Positions 1 to 12,156 of a stretch of 64,000 nucleotides of DNA are shown here, one piece after another. This DNA comes from Halisarca cf. caerulea. Lineage: Eukaryota > Porifera > Demospongiae > Chondrillida > Halisarcidae. The position numbers and the translations under genes were made by a program. Numbering within the stretch: the first letter of the stretch is position 1; each line of letters opens with the position of its first letter. The notes under the pieces were generated by a model. It was not told the DNA's origin and ran no database searches. It saw only the letters and a list, made by a program, of their open reading frames with translations. Location of the stretch: contig CAUJGJ010000324.1 in NCBI GenBank assembly GCA_963170055.1, positions 102,001 to 166,000 of the forward strand, in the 5' to 3' direction.

Positions 1-1228
1 CCATATTTTGCCAGTGAAATTTAGGCATCAAAACTGCAACTTATACTCCATAAAGTACACTATGTATGTTTTATTTACAAACTTATACTCCATAAAGTAC
101 ACTATGTATGTTTTATTTACATAGATTGATGTAGAACTTTAACTGCCAGAACTTTTTAACCAATTTATCAATTTACCTTGGACTCTTATCTACAAGGGTT
201 ACCTTCCTCATACTTTGGTGTTAACTATAACTAAATTGTCACTAAATTATGTATGTGTACAGTATGTGCATAGCCTATAGACATGTTTATATATGATATT
301 GGAATAGTATTGTTTGTGTTTTGATATCATGTTGTGTTATAATCCAAAGTACACTATCATGATATTTCACAATATTCTCAACCCCAGATGAAATATAATC
401 ATGATTAATATCATTAATTTAATACATAACTAGCTATTACTAAGGAATTCATAAAGAATTAATTTGACAATCTTGTAATCCTGCATTTCCTAAAGAATAA
501 CAGTATCAGTGATAGTCATGTTTGTTTTACTTTCCTATGTAATCATCTCAGTGTGACTGCAGTACAAGTTAAGTATTCTCGCACACTTGGGAGAGATTTC
601 AAAAGGATATTGCTAGCTGTCCTTAAAGCAGTTTTACAAATCTTATGATAAAAGTAGGCCGATTTTTTGTTTGTAGTTTACTGACGCGTGCTGCGACTGA
701 CTGCGGACGACTGTTCACAATTGTACACTGTAGGATTTGGAAAGAGACTGTAAGGTTCCTCTTCACTTTTATTTGCAAAGTGGCGAAATTTTGAAAATAG
801 CCCATACAAGCCTACAAGCCGCCATATTTGTTGTACGGACGAATCTTGACAGGAATACAACTTTTTCCTTTGAAATGGTTATTCACTAACTCCTCCTAGG
901 AAAATAATGCGAGTAGTTTGTGACTTCGAATAATACTCCTCAATATACCTGGTGAGTGACCTTATCTATAAGGCGGAATGATTTACGCATGGAAGACAAA
1001 AGCGGCATCGGTGACAAGAACATCGCCAACAGCCATGTTGGTGTGCAATAGTATCTGCAGAAAGTATACAAATTTCCTTTGAAAGGTTACGTATGTCGTA
1101 TATATAATATTATACGAATAAAAGGATTTTTACTGATTTTCAAAATTTATTTTGTGAGCATGCAGTTTGTATGCTTGACAAAATTAGTGTGTCTATGTGT
1201 GTTTGACATATATAATATGTATCTATGT

Positions 1229-1229
1229 G

Positions 1230-1295
<66 letters not shown>

Positions 1296-1316
1296 TGTGT
1301 GTACATATGTGTGTGA

Positions 1317-1347
<31 letters not shown>

Positions 1348-1439
1348 TATGTGTATGTGCAAGCATGTGTGTGTGTGTGTGCACGCGCGTGCATGTGTGT
1401 TTGCACACATGCGTGTGTATGTGTGTGTGTGTATGTGCA

Positions 1440-1508
<69 letters not shown>

Positions 1509-1556
1509 ACGTGTGTGTGTGTTCATGTGTGTGTGTACATGTGTGTGTGTGTTTTG

Positions 1557-1626
<70 letters not shown>

Positions 1627-1627
1627 T
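1229..1627. repeat. (TG)n microsatellite cluster
   Basis: About 400 bp of nearly pure TG/CA repeat, interrupted by short variants (GTGTAC, GCAAGC, GCACGCGCGTGC). The long Cys-Val or Thr-His reading frames across it are repeat artefacts, not genes. Confidence 0.97.
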
Positions 1628-1675
1628 GCAGATTGAGTGAGTGCACGTGAAAAGTAGCTCCAATGCAATTTTGAA

Positions 1676-1677
<2 letters not shown>

Positions 1678-1717
<40 letters not shown>
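1678..1717. repeat. (TA)n microsatellite
   Basis: Simple alternating TA tract directly after the TG cluster, inside the block that is present in the gene A copy and absent from the gene C copy. Confidence 0.95.
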
Positions 1718-1720
<3 letters not shown>

Positions 1721-2044
1721 GCTACTATCCACTTTATGTGAGAGTTGCACCCGCGTGACTAATTAGGTGAAAAGGTGGTCAAGGACCGAACATTGGCCTA
1801 TTATACAAACAGTTTGGCACTAGCTTATAATTGCTATGAGCTTGCTCTTGATATAGAAATTTTACACTCAATTCAATAAATTCACTTGATATAAGGGTTG
1901 CACCCGCCACCCAAACTATGAGTGAAGGCAGCCAAAGGCCGCCTTCTCCCCTAGTTAATATAATATTATATGCTCAATACAATGCCTAATATACTGTATG
2001 CTCTACCAAGTTACTATCTTAATATATGCTGCTTCTATGTACAG

Positions 2045-5000
2045 GACTTCTTCAACCAGTTGCAAAAGAGGTAAATATTTTGAGAATTTATGGCAGAATG
2101 ATTGAAAGAAAGGACTACACATCACCACTTTCCACGGCCTTCCCTGGTGAATCTGCAACAGACCACAAATGTTCTGAAGACCTGGCCCAATATGCTCTTC
2201 ATCACAAAGTACACAAGGAATCAGAGCAGAAGGAACAAATAGCTGGTTTGGAGAAGAAATTTGAAGAACTTCATAATAAGGGTTTCATTCCTTCAGCTGA
2301 AGACAGGATGCTGTATGAAAATTGTATATTAGCAGCAGAAGCTAGTGTTATTGCTGACGGCAACTATGATATTGTACTGTGTACATGTAATGAGTGTTTC
2401 AGCCCAAGGTTCAGGCAGTACATACAGCCTGTACAAGTTATCATTGATGAGGCTGCTATGGCCATGGAGCCAGAATGTCTAGCCCCTGTCTGTCAAGCTG
2501 AGCATGTTGTACTGATTGGAGACCACAAGCAACTGCAGCCAATCATTGATAACCGCAATGCCAAGGAGAACGGGTTGGGTGTATCTCTCTTTGAAAGATT
2601 AGCTCCCACAGATGAAGACACCTCTTCATCTGTTCCATTTATTACTTTAAATGTTCAGTACAGGATGGTTAGTTGACAGTCATTACTACTAGTATATTAC
2701 TTTGCAGGTACATTCAGTATAATATATTTTCCTTTGTTTCAGCATAAGGCAGTGTGTTCCTTTCCTTCTGAATGTTTTTACGATGGGAAGCTGGTTCCAC
2801 ATATATCTGCTAGAGAAAGAAAACTGCAAAGGCTGAAATCATTTTGGCCAAATGGTATTTGCCTTCATGTTAGAATGTACTGCATAGCATTGTGTGTTAG
2901 GTGGTGTAGGTGCATGTAAAGCCCATTGCAGCTGAGCATGGCTGGTTTATTGTAAGTATCATCAAGGGCAGTGTACAAATAGTAGTAAATTAGTCATTAG
3001 TCATTATTATGGTAACCCCTTCAGCCAAAAGGCTGGTATAAATAGGGTATCTAGTATAGTGTAGTAGTATATGGTATCAGTGGAGAATGTTGCAGATTGT
3101 GTGCACTGTTGGTTTCATGACCATAATCACAATTCTTCAGATCAATGGCCGATTGCGTTCTATGACGTGGTCAAAGGACACGAGGATGGCAGTACAGGGA
3201 GAAGAAAGATTAGCAAGGACTCCAAGAGCAACACAGTTGAAGCTAAGAAAGTTGTAAGCTGTTTTCTTGTATGCTTATATTTCCAGTACTGACTGAAGAT
3301 AATAACACTGCCAGTTCGTAACTATTAAGCGCATAGAGTATGTTTGTTTTCCCCCAAATGGCCATTGTAACGCCCTTGCAAGGCCTTGTGGCATTAACAC
3401 ATTCCATGTATGTAGTATACATATTATACAGTAACTACTTGTTAGGTTTTATGCAGTATATATAGAGTAAAACCACAAACACTATCAAATTAAAAGATAC
3501 GGCATTTCCTTAATTGCTTGCTTCTACACAAATAACTCCACTGTGTAGTAGGTTTGTACCTAGGTTTGTACAATTCAAAGCATACATATGCATGCTTCTG
3601 TTTGTATTGTTAGTTTTGGCTTAATTTGATGTGTCTGACTTCTTTGATCATAAAAGTTAAACCCCAGCCAGAGAAGAAGTGCAGTTTACTTTAGTTCTGA
3701 AAATGTAGTATTCCTTACCAAGGGTGTTAACAGGGATAATTGCTATCACCAAAAGTGATACCGAGCCTGAAGCATTGTGAACACTTCAAGGAGAGGTACA
3801 GGGATCACTTGCTGTTCCCACATGAAATTGGTACCATACCTCTGGCCACCCAGTACAATACAGTGATACAGTGTCCAGATCTAAGGCCACAAATTAATAT
3901 TTGCTACAGTACACAGGTCTATGTAATGTGTTTTGTTAAAGTGCACACATTCAATTTTGTGTGTCATGTACACATTGTGTATAATAGTGAATTATATGTA
4001 TGTAGTATGTCACTACTGCATGGAATGTTTGTGATAATTTGTATTTAAATGTGTATTTCTTAAGGTGGACATTGTGTCTGATCTTTTGGGCCAGTATGGA
4101 GTGGAAGCAAGTGATGTAGCTGTTCTCACTCCTTATATGGCACAAAAAAACAAAATCAAAAGTATTCTGGAAGAGAGAGTGGAAGATTGGAAGAAAGCCC
4201 AAAACAAGAAGAAAATGAAGTATTTAGGAAAACTGCAGAATACTAGAGTACAGACCATTACAGAAAGTCAAGGTATTTTCTGTGTTGTGGTTTAAAGTGG
4301 TTTTGGAACAATGTCAACTCTAAAACAAATTAAATTTATTGATGCAATATTAATGTTTTTGTGAAGTTCACAAACTGTATACTGTATGTATCCATATGAA
4401 TTTTAAACATATTCTTGTATCATAAAGTTATCAAAGTGGGAACTCCAAGACAATTGCAATGTCTACTCTTAACATACAATCATGCCTTATTCTTTCTTTG
4501 CTGCAGGTAGCGAATTTGGCATAGTTATATTGTCCACAGTCCGAACTCAACCAGTGAAAGAGATTGAGAACAGGGAAGTGGTACAAGCTGATCGGCAGTG
4601 GATCAGAGAGAAGCTGGGATTTCTCACTGATCCTCATCAGATGTGTGTAGGCATTACCAGAAGCAAATATGGATTGATAGTTGTTGGTGAGTGTGTGTTC
4701 ATTGCAGCTGCATGAAGCCATAGTCATGATACTGTATGTACAGTGTATGCCTGCCTTCAAGATTTGCAAGTTATTTTGTGCAGTGGCCAAAGAGCACTAT
4801 GTATACCTTTGTACATTTATGTTGTACCACTGGGTGACTTATATCTGACCAGGAATACAGTGTGATAATGGCCATCTTGAAGTAGCAGTCCGAATTGTTA
4901 ATCATTTCTTCTTAATTAAAAAACTTTCGGCTTATTGTTCCTTACTGGAGTGAAGATCTATGTATCGGATATAAATGCACTGTGACCTGTAGCAAAGTGG

Positions 5001-6845
5001 GATCTTTTAAGCCTATATTTGCATATAGTTGGATTTGTGGGATAAATCTGAGTTTTCGTGACAAAAAAAATAATGTATTTGTGGTAATGTCACTACTATT
5101 TTGAAAATTGTCATGAAGTTGGCCCTTTGCCAATCTGGTTGTACTTACGTAATGCATCAACCATGCCCGGCTACAAGGTGTATCCTGTATCCAACTGATG
5201 CTTGTGAAGCTTGCTCAGCAATGCTTTGGTCTGATCAGAGCCTGCCTACAAGGATCAAGTGCCATGCACAACAGGTACTTGGATAGTCCTATTGTCAAAG
5301 ATCAATTCAAATCCCTCCTGAACCCTAGGGCCTGTCTCCTAGCTTGGCAGCTTGGTAGGCTTGGCAGGAGTAAAGTGTGTGGCCTCCAACCTTGTTTCTT
5401 GGTCTTTGTATGGAAAACTCCACCTTCAGGGTTGTAATTTGCTGTTGGCCTTCATCTTCAGACTTGGGGCTCCTCAGTGTGCTCTTTACAGCTGCCCTCA
5501 TTGCATCACAGAGGTAGACCACTCTAGCTGGTGTTCATGGCGTATAAATTGTAAGAGAAGCTACATTAATCCCTGACCGTGACAACATCCCTGTTATTCT
5601 TGAGAGCTGTGTCCTCAATCTGTTAAACGTTGTTGTGATGGCAAATGCCCTGATGGCCTCAAATGGAATCATCCTTATTATCTATAGACCACGATTTGCA
5701 CCTGGTTTGAGGTGGTCTATATGTATATACATGCTGGAACTCCTTCGCACAAAAAATACTGGCATGTCTTCATTGCAGGCTGGCTCCATAGGCAACTTTG
5801 CTATACACAGAATATGTAAGAGAGCCCTGTATGAAGAGTTGTCTTACACTTTTCCAATCAACTGCATTTGAATCTACTGACGTATTTGGACAGGATGCAC
5901 TTGATTTCTTCCACGAATTGTCTAGAAGATCCCACTGATCCTTCAAAGATCCCTTCTCTTACCTAAATCTGTCAACGAAGCAAGTATTTGCATACGAACA
6001 TACTGAAAATGCTCAGCCTGTCTCTGTTAAGACTGTTGTTACATTTGAGCCTCTGAACTAGTGTGTGTAATGTTTTGTTTCAGGTCTATTAGTTTCACTT
6101 TGCTCTTGCTGTAGCTGTTATTGTGAACTATTGTTTATCGGGTAGGTCAAATGTATGGAAAGTTTTAATGGAATCCACTATCCAGGAAAGGGGGGCATCG
6201 CATAAAAATTTTCATATATTTTTGACCTACCCATTTAACAGTAGTTCAAATCAACTTAGTTTAGTTGTACAGACAGTAAATGAGGAGGGGTGCCTTCTTA
6301 AGGGTGATCCATGGCCTTGCCTACTGGATGGGCTTCCTAGTTCAGAAGGTAGAGCATCAGCATACAAAGCTGAAGGTCACCGTTTTAATCCAGCAGAAGT
6401 CAACTTTTCCTCATTGCTGTTTCCCCACAGTATGCCAACTTAGGCTAAGCTACATAGGTTTGGTTGCCCTAGACTTATTGACCCTTATGTCTGCTGCTGA
6501 GGGTGTAAGACCTCCTTTCCTGACTAACTGGCTAGGGTAGTTTGGGTTGCCTTAGACTTTCATAACTATTAGATCTGTTAGGGAGACATGAGGTGGCTGG
6601 ATAGCGCCCTTTCCTGGGTAGTGGTTTCCATTAAAATTTTCCATACTGTAGCTGTTAATGTTGTACCTTATGTTGACTATAAAAAATAGAAAAATTATAC
6701 TTATTATTATAATATTATACTTATATGTATACTCTCTCCTGTTACCCCCCAAGGCAACTCAGTACTGCTGTCCTATGACCCCCTTTGGGAGCAGTTGGTT
6801 CGTCACTATAAGTATCATGGATGCTTTGTGTGGGATCACATGTAG
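2045..6845 (+). CDS. HELZ2: Gene A: HELZ2-like, C-terminal helicase (5' part outside window)
   Basis: Exons read as 2045-2667, 2743-2854, 3141-3253, 4065-4272, 4507-4686 and 6754-6845 (TAG), all with GT-AG borders and matching phases; the first visible exon enters in phase 1. The product is the second UPF1-like SF1 helicase domain of a HELZ2-type protein. Visible motifs are II (DEAAM, near 2446-2460), III (GDHKQLQP, near 2518-2541), QYRM (end of exon 1), a motif V region (TESQG/SEFGIVILSTVR across the 4272/4507 junction) and VI (GITRSKYGLIVVGN across the last junction). The Walker A exon must lie left of position 1, as shown by gene C, where it is at 54234-55088. The family acts as ATP-dependent RNA helicases coupled to RNA decay; HELZ2 was also described as a nuclear-receptor coactivator. 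Exons and introns are close duplicates of gene C. Last-exon placement is supported by the codon split G|GC giving Gly-Asn and by the same structure in gene C. Confidence 0.88.
5190..6060 (+). pseudogene. Decayed C-terminal end of an REL-type retroelement
   Basis: Translated in shifting frames this matches, in order, the C-terminal half of the element at 12154-13602: the block with DSPIV..QF.SLL (near 5284), the LRLG..Q/C...C zinc-binding region (near 5460-5500), the PDG block (near 5650) and the terminal FGQDALDFFHEL region (near 5890). Many stops and frameshifts; not functional. The match is weak in single blocks, but the conserved order makes it convincing. Confidence 0.65.
6151..6648. mobile_element. 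Foldback element with internal tRNA-like SINE
   Basis: The arms 6151-6195 and 6606-6648 are inverted repeats of each other (ATGTATGGAAAGTTTTAATG and its complement). Inside, near 6337-6395, is a tRNA-like segment: TTCAGAAGGTAGAGCATCAG resembles box A and the GGTCACCGTTTTAATCC region resembles a decayed box B. In the sister copy at 60189-60703 the box B reads GGTCGCCAGTTCAATTCC, closer to consensus. Confidence 0.6.
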
Positions 6846-8299
6846 AATCAGTTTGTCTGGTATATATTATTTTAATATTATTGTAATGTGTTAGTACTAC
6901 ATTACAGAAATTGTATAATATATTCTTGGCAAATTTTGTTTACTTACAGTGTATAATTATATTGCTTTATAAAGGATGTGTGTACTGTACTGCTTTTGGA
7001 AGTGACATGTTTCACCAATTTTGTATTGTTAGAGGTTATACTGTATATTATTATATGTTATATAATAATATATGATGATGTAAATAAGATGGCTACCACT
7101 GTACACGTGGTGAGCTAAGAGAGGATGACGAGAGTACAAAGACTGCCACGGCCACTGAATAGGAAGATTAAGACTGGGGTATATATAGAAATTTGATTGA
7201 ATCAGAAATGTGGAGGATGGTGCATGGTGGCACCGGCCTGGAGACCCCATGCAAATTTAGCACCGCTGCCACCATGTTGTTTAATCATGCAGTTTATTTT
7301 AGCTGTACGTGGAAATTTTTGCCTTTTATTAATATGATAAATGTACGTACTGAGCCTTAATTTCATGTACTGTTTTTCTAAAGCTGGACGTCCATCTGTT
7401 TGCAAGTCTTTGAAGGTACAATATTTTCAACATTTAGGGACCGTTTCAGAGATATCAAAACAACTTATAAGCATGTATGCAAGAAAAAGCACCAACAGGG
7501 ATTTATTTGAGGGGGGAATCCTGGGTCTAGCTTCCCCTCAAATAAAATTATAGCTAGTGGCTTCATTTTTGTGAATGACCACTGTCAGGAATCATGAATC
7601 CATTTATAAAGGGTATAATTTGCCAAAAACACTTATTTTTGCTCCAAACAGCATGGCATATATGAACATTCATGTTGGGGGTTATTGCATAGGTACAATA
7701 CTTAGTATATGCATAGGGTTTCTTTTAGAGGGAGGGGGCACAGAGGGTATATCCCCCTTGAAATTTTATCACATGCACACATGCACAACTGCAACAGACT
7801 GATCTGTGTACTGTATTATAATCTAAAAAAAACAGTTTGATTGGTGAAAACAGCCTCAGTTTAATCACCTCATGATCATGCATGCATGGGGTAATAATAG
7901 CTAAAAATTTCCCTGGGACCAGGGAGCATATCCCCAGACCCCCCGAGTTGAGACCACTATCATTCCACATACACATCTGCCCAAAATTGCATCACTATAC
8001 TTTGCCATTGCTCCCTCTTCATCATTATCCTAAAAGAACAACCTGATGTGCATGCTACATGCATGAGTGTGTTTTTAATATCATTGAATACTTATTATGA
8101 GTATATATATATGCATATATCATTGCATGCTTGCACCACATGTGCATGCGTAAATATATACAAATGCGTAGGTTCCCCCACCAAACATTTAACCCCAGAT
8201 AAAACCCTGACTATAAGAAACAAATCGCCGGCCAGCACTTGTGAAGCGACTTAATTATCAAATCATATGCATATAAGGGCACATACAACAAGTAAGATA
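6846..8299. other. Intergenic, 3' flank of gene A
   Basis: No gene recognised. Up to about 7640 it still aligns with the 3' flank of gene C (60898 to about 62165), which sets the right edge of the duplicated block. Beyond that it is unique, AT-rich sequence with no recognisable domain on either strand. Confidence 0.6.
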
Positions 8300-8407
8300 C
8301 AGTACAGCCAAGTGTGCATTACCTCTTTATTGCACTCGCCCTTGCACGGGCACTTCGTGTCCCTGTGGGACTCGAGCAATATGTTAATGCACACTTGACC
8401 ATACTGT
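8300..8407. mobile_element. Short foldback (MITE-like) element
   Basis: The arms CAAGTGTGCATTA (from 8309) and TAATGCACACTTG (ending 8398) are exact inverted repeats, with TACAG/CTGTA at the outer ends and a GC-richer loop. The size of about 105 bp and the foldback shape fit a MITE. Confidence 0.55.
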
Positions 8408-9008
8408 AACTATTATTATGGAGTACGGTAGTACTCAATATGTAGGATTGACACGGAAAAACATGGCCGCCATACATTAGCGAAAATTTGTTTTCGCCAA
8501 AAAACTAACAGTATGGTGACTCCATAATTTTCAAAAGTAGATTTTGGTGCATTTTGACACACCAGCTACAAGGAAAAGTAGTTTAAAAGCTTCATAAAGC
8601 TATCTCTTCAAAGAAATGCGAAGGATACACTCGCCGAGGTATGGGTCCGCAACACCATAGCATTTTAAGATTATTATTATTATTATTATTATTAAACACT
8701 TTACAAGCACAGGGGGAACATGAGAATGGGGGAAAAGTGTTGTGGGTAAAGAGTGACGTGCTTGATGGACATACACTAACATTGTAGTGTAGCCAGAGAG
8801 ATGCCAATAAAAATACCGTAGTGACGAAAAAGGATGATGATGGAGACTTGGTGATAAAAATTGTAGGAAATTAAAGTGCATATTGTTAGCCCATTTAAAG
8901 ATGGTAGTATACATTTCTTGGAAATAAAATCACAGTGAAAGTGTAAGTGACAGTGATGAGATATGTCGTACATGATAAGCATGAGACAGGGACAGTACTT
9001 GCATTCAA

Positions 9009-9629
9009 TCAAAATAAAAGTTGGAGTACGAGTACTTTACATATATGGTACAGGAAAACTAAGGGGCAGTGGTGTAGCAGTGACAGCATGGACAAATAAC
9101 TTGATATATGTGCAGACGTAGAATCAAAGTTTAGGAGAAATCTTTTCCATAGAATGTCGATTATGAAGCGCTTAATTGAAGTGTATGATAGAGCAATATT
9201 TATTGGTGGGAGAGTGTTCCAGAGTTTGACCACTCGATTAAAGTAGAAATGTCTGGCAAGGGAGGTGCGTCTGTAGTGATATTGAAGTCTACGATGATGT
9301 CCACTACGGGTGTTTGTAGATGTAAAGGATATAAATTCGGGTACTAGGCTGATGTTGTCCGGAGGATTTTTCATGCATTTGATAAGAAAGAGAAGGTCCT
9401 GTAAGTCATACCAATACATTAAGGGAAGGAGGTTGAGTTGAATAAGACGAGATTTATAATCAGATGTGTAGTCATGAAGAATAAATTTAGTAGATCGCTT
9501 CTGGACAGTTTCAAGCATGATTATATCTTTGAGTAGCCTTGGTCTCCATAGTTGTGAACAATATGTTAATTTCGATCTGACGAGGGTGACATACAGGTTA
9601 CGTTTAGTTACAATGGAGGTGGATTGCAT
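9009..9629 (-). pseudogene. LINE C-terminal segment
   Basis: The minus-strand frame contains YVTLVRSKLTYCSQLWRP and LETVQKRSTKFIL, the conserved region after the RT thumb in CR1/Jockey-type LINEs, then RTSLARHFYFNRVVKLWNTLP. It is displaced from the RT frame by a frameshift near 9640. Confidence 0.8.
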
Positions 9630-9660
9630 GTGGAATGTTTAGAGACCCATACGCTTTTGA

Positions 9661-10935
9661 TCAGATATTCTTATAGTGGTCGTGAAAGGATAGGTTGGAT
9701 GTGATAGTTATTCCTAAGTCGCGGATAGTCCGTTGTTCGGGGATTGGCTGATGTTCAATAACATATGGAGAGGTGATGGAGGGGGTGGAAATAGAGGAGT
9801 ATCTCATGTAAGAGCATTTGTTAAGGTTAAGTGATATCTTCCAGGTTTTGCACCATTCAGTGACTGCGTTTAAATCATGTTGTAGATCAATAGTATTGGA
9901 CTGGGAGACGCCCAGGAAGAATTTTGTGTCATCAGCAAAGAGATAAATTGTGGAGTGAGAAACTGCTTGGGGAAGATCGTTGATGTAAATTAGAAATAGC
10001 AGGGGTCCTAAGACACTACCCTGGGGTACACCAGATATTACAGGGAGGTATGACGAGGAGGCCTGTCTGACTTGGACAAATTGGAGTCTGTTGGTGAGGT
10101 AATCTTTGAACCATAGCCATAGGGGGCCTGTTATACCAATCCTCCAAAGCTTAAATAGTAGTTTGCCATGTGGAACTGTATCAAAGGCCTTAGTGAAGTC
10201 AAGGTAGATTGCATTAAGGCATCCGTGGGAGTCTAGTAGGTTGTAGATAGTGGAATATGACAAGAGCAATTGAAGAAGGCATGATCTATTGGATAGAAAG
10301 CCAAACTGTTGTGACGTAAGTAAAGGACGAACAAATTGGATGACTTTTTGATGAATGATTGCTTCTAAGATTAATGAGAGTGTACACAATACAGATATTG
10401 GCCTGTAGTTTGAAACTTTAGTTGGTGGGACAGTTTTAAGTATGGGAGTAATTTTGTGGATCTTCCACTCATTGGGAATTGAAGAAGAGGAGATACATTG
10501 ATGGTAGAGGTTTGTTAGAAATGGTAAAAGTGTAGGGGCACAGAGCTTGATTAAGTGGGGGCCAATGTTGTCGCAGCCGTATGCTTTGAAGTTATCGAGT
10601 GATGAAATAGCAAGGTGAACTTCTTCAGTGGTAATGTTAATTGTGTGGAGTTGATTTGTTGGTATTGGGAGTTGATCCATTGGGGGGAGGACAAAATCAC
10701 TTTTTGTGAGTATAAAATGAAAGTAATGGTTGAATGAGTTGGCTATTTCGAGGGAGGATGATACAGGTTGGTGGGAGTTGGCAGCAAACATGGAACAAGG
10801 AATGGAGTTATTAGCAGATAGAGATTTGATGTAGGTGAACAGCGCTTTGGGATTACTGAGGCTACGAGCTATTAGCCTGTGTTCATAAATATGTCTGTTT
10901 GGTTGTTTCCATGAGTGTTTGCAACTCAGCTTCAC
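9661..10935 (-). pseudogene. LINE reverse transcriptase domain
   Basis: 424 codons open on the minus strand. Motifs in order: NYRPISVLCTLS (RT1/2), YLDFTKAFDTVPH (motif A with catalytic Asp), SGVPQGSVLGPLLFLIYIND (motif B), LFADDTKFF (motif C, FADD), LNLNKC (motif D). It copies the element RNA at the nicked target. Catalytic residues are intact, but both flanks are out of frame with it, so the element cannot make a full protein. Confidence 0.9.
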
Positions 10936-11935
10936 TGCTTTCGAGTTTGTTTAATTGGTAGGGGGTAGGACTAGCCTTGACCTTGCGACGGAGGGTGCGG
11001 ATCCATTTGAGCTTGTGGCGGATGTTGGAATCAAACCATTTGGGGGAGTGGTGTGAAATGGTGACATGGGGTATGAATTTCGATTTACCATGATTGATTA
11101 CATCTTTGACATGCATCCAAATTGCATTTACAGATGAAGATGTTGAATTTGAGAGATACATAGTTATTGAATCAGATGTTAAATAGTCGAGGAGACCACG
11201 AGTGTTAGTACGTGAGTATAGCCAAATAGTTTTGGTGTGTTTGGTTGGGGGCGGTGTGGGACAGTGGTTGTAATCAAAGGAGATCAGGTAGTGGTCTGAT
11301 TTGGAGGGTGAGAATGACTTGTCTATAGTAATGCTGGATACGTGTTCAGGATTTGAGGTGGCGATGATATCCAGTATATTACCTTTAATGTGGGTGGGTT
11401 CGGTTATAACTTGGGCTAAATTTAGTTGAAGAACACAGTCACATAGTAAGGCACCTTGTGTTGAATTAGATGAAAAGGATAGCCAGTCAATTTCTGGAAG
11501 ATTGAAGTCACCTACTAAAATAATGCTATGCGAAGTAACAGGAAGGTTAGTAATATGACGGATAATAAGTTTGAATGACTCGATTGGGGTGCTGGGTGGG
11601 TTGTATATGCAAGCTATGGCAATTGGATTTGATAATGATAGTTCAATTACAATCAATTCAATATCAGTGGTACAATATAGTATCTTGGAGGGTATAGCCG
11701 TGGAGATTGCGACAAGGATGCCACCACCACGACATGGTCTGTCAAGTCTGTAAATATTAAACCCGTAGGGTAGGATTTCATTGTCATAAGTTGAAGTAGT
11801 TAACCATGTTTCTGTGAGGCAGATGATATCAAATTTAGCATAGATAAGAGATTGAGTAAAAGGTAATATATTGTTGATACTTCGGATATTCCAGAGGCCA
11901 ATATGATAACATGGTTGTCAATTTATGGGTTGTTT
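10883..11935 (-). pseudogene. LINE apurinic endonuclease domain
   Basis: The minus-strand translation begins WNIRSINNI and continues through ICLTETWL, RPCRGGGILVAIS, YNPPSTP, GDFNLPEIDWL and KSDHYLISFDY, in the order and spacing of the endonuclease/exonuclease/phosphatase fold found at the N-terminus of APE-type LINE proteins. It nicks target DNA to prime reverse transcription. It runs open into the linker, then loses frame near 10910, where the RT frame continues. Confidence 0.82.
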
Positions 11936-12121
11936 GGGTTGGTTGAAGAGATTATAGATATGTGGAACAGAAAAGGTAGAAGAATAGCTGTTTAGGTTTT
12001 TAAAACACTACATTCTTTATTCAATTTTCCTCTTTAATAGAAATAACTTAAAGGCTAACCTAATCTCCAAGGGGGGGGCAAGACTCTGGCTAGCCTCCCC
12101 CTCCCTCCCTAAATGAAACCC

Positions 12122-12123
<2 letters not shown>
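11936..12123. other. Junction between two retroelements
   Basis: Short stretch between the 5' end of the minus-strand LINE and the (TA)n tract. It includes a G8 run and a pyrimidine-rich segment near 12065-12110. No gene seen; part may still be decayed LINE 5' region. Confidence 0.4.

Positions 12124-12153
<30 letters not shown>
12124..12153. repeat. (TA)n tract, 5' flank of retroelement
   Basis: Pure TA tract directly abutting the truncated 5' end of the retroelement at 12154. A second TA tract lies beyond its poly(A) tail at 13705-13747. Confidence 0.95.

Positions 12154-12156
<3 letters not shown>

Larger units (their letters stand above)
1..2044. other. Intron of gene A (left part) with local repeats
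   Basis: Non-coding. It aligns along most of its length with the gene C intron at 55089-55972, so it is the intron before the first gene A exon visible here. The copy here carries an extra block at about 635-1955 that is missing from the gene C intron; that block holds the TG and TA microsatellites. A 43-bp unit is tandemly duplicated at about 36-121, while the gene C intron has a single unit. No protein-coding exon was recognised. Confidence 0.75.
4687..6753 (+). other. Last intron of gene A, filled with old transposon debris
   Basis: GT-AG intron of 2067 bp. It holds a decayed retroelement 3' end (5190-6060) and a foldback element with a tRNA-like SINE head (6151-6648). The same insertions, further decayed, sit in the last intron of gene C (59022-60805), so they were inserted before the gene A/C duplication. 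Confidence 0.85.
8669..11935 (-). mobile_element. APE-type LINE (Jockey/CR1-like), frame-broken
   Basis: Read on the minus strand: AP-endonuclease domain (11900 down to about 11250, with CLTETWL, GDFN and SDHYLI motifs), a linker, a reverse transcriptase (9661-10935) with DFTKAFDTV, SGVPQGSVLGPLLF and FADD motifs, and a C-terminal segment (9009-9629). The 3' end is probably the ATT/AAT repeat at 8669-8693, typical of LINEs that end in short tandem repeats. At least two frameshifts (near 10910 and 9640) break the ORF. Clade placement (CR1/L2 versus other Jockey-group LINEs) is not certain. Confidence 0.85.

Noticed and set aside
1079..1668. Several long reading frames of Cys-Val or Thr-His repeats on both strands
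   Set aside because: They are translations of a TG/CA microsatellite, open in several frames at once; no gene.
3740..4048. 102-codon open stretch in a gene A intron
   Set aside because: It lies in an intron, is disrupted in the gene C counterpart and shows no domain; probably chance or old repeat.
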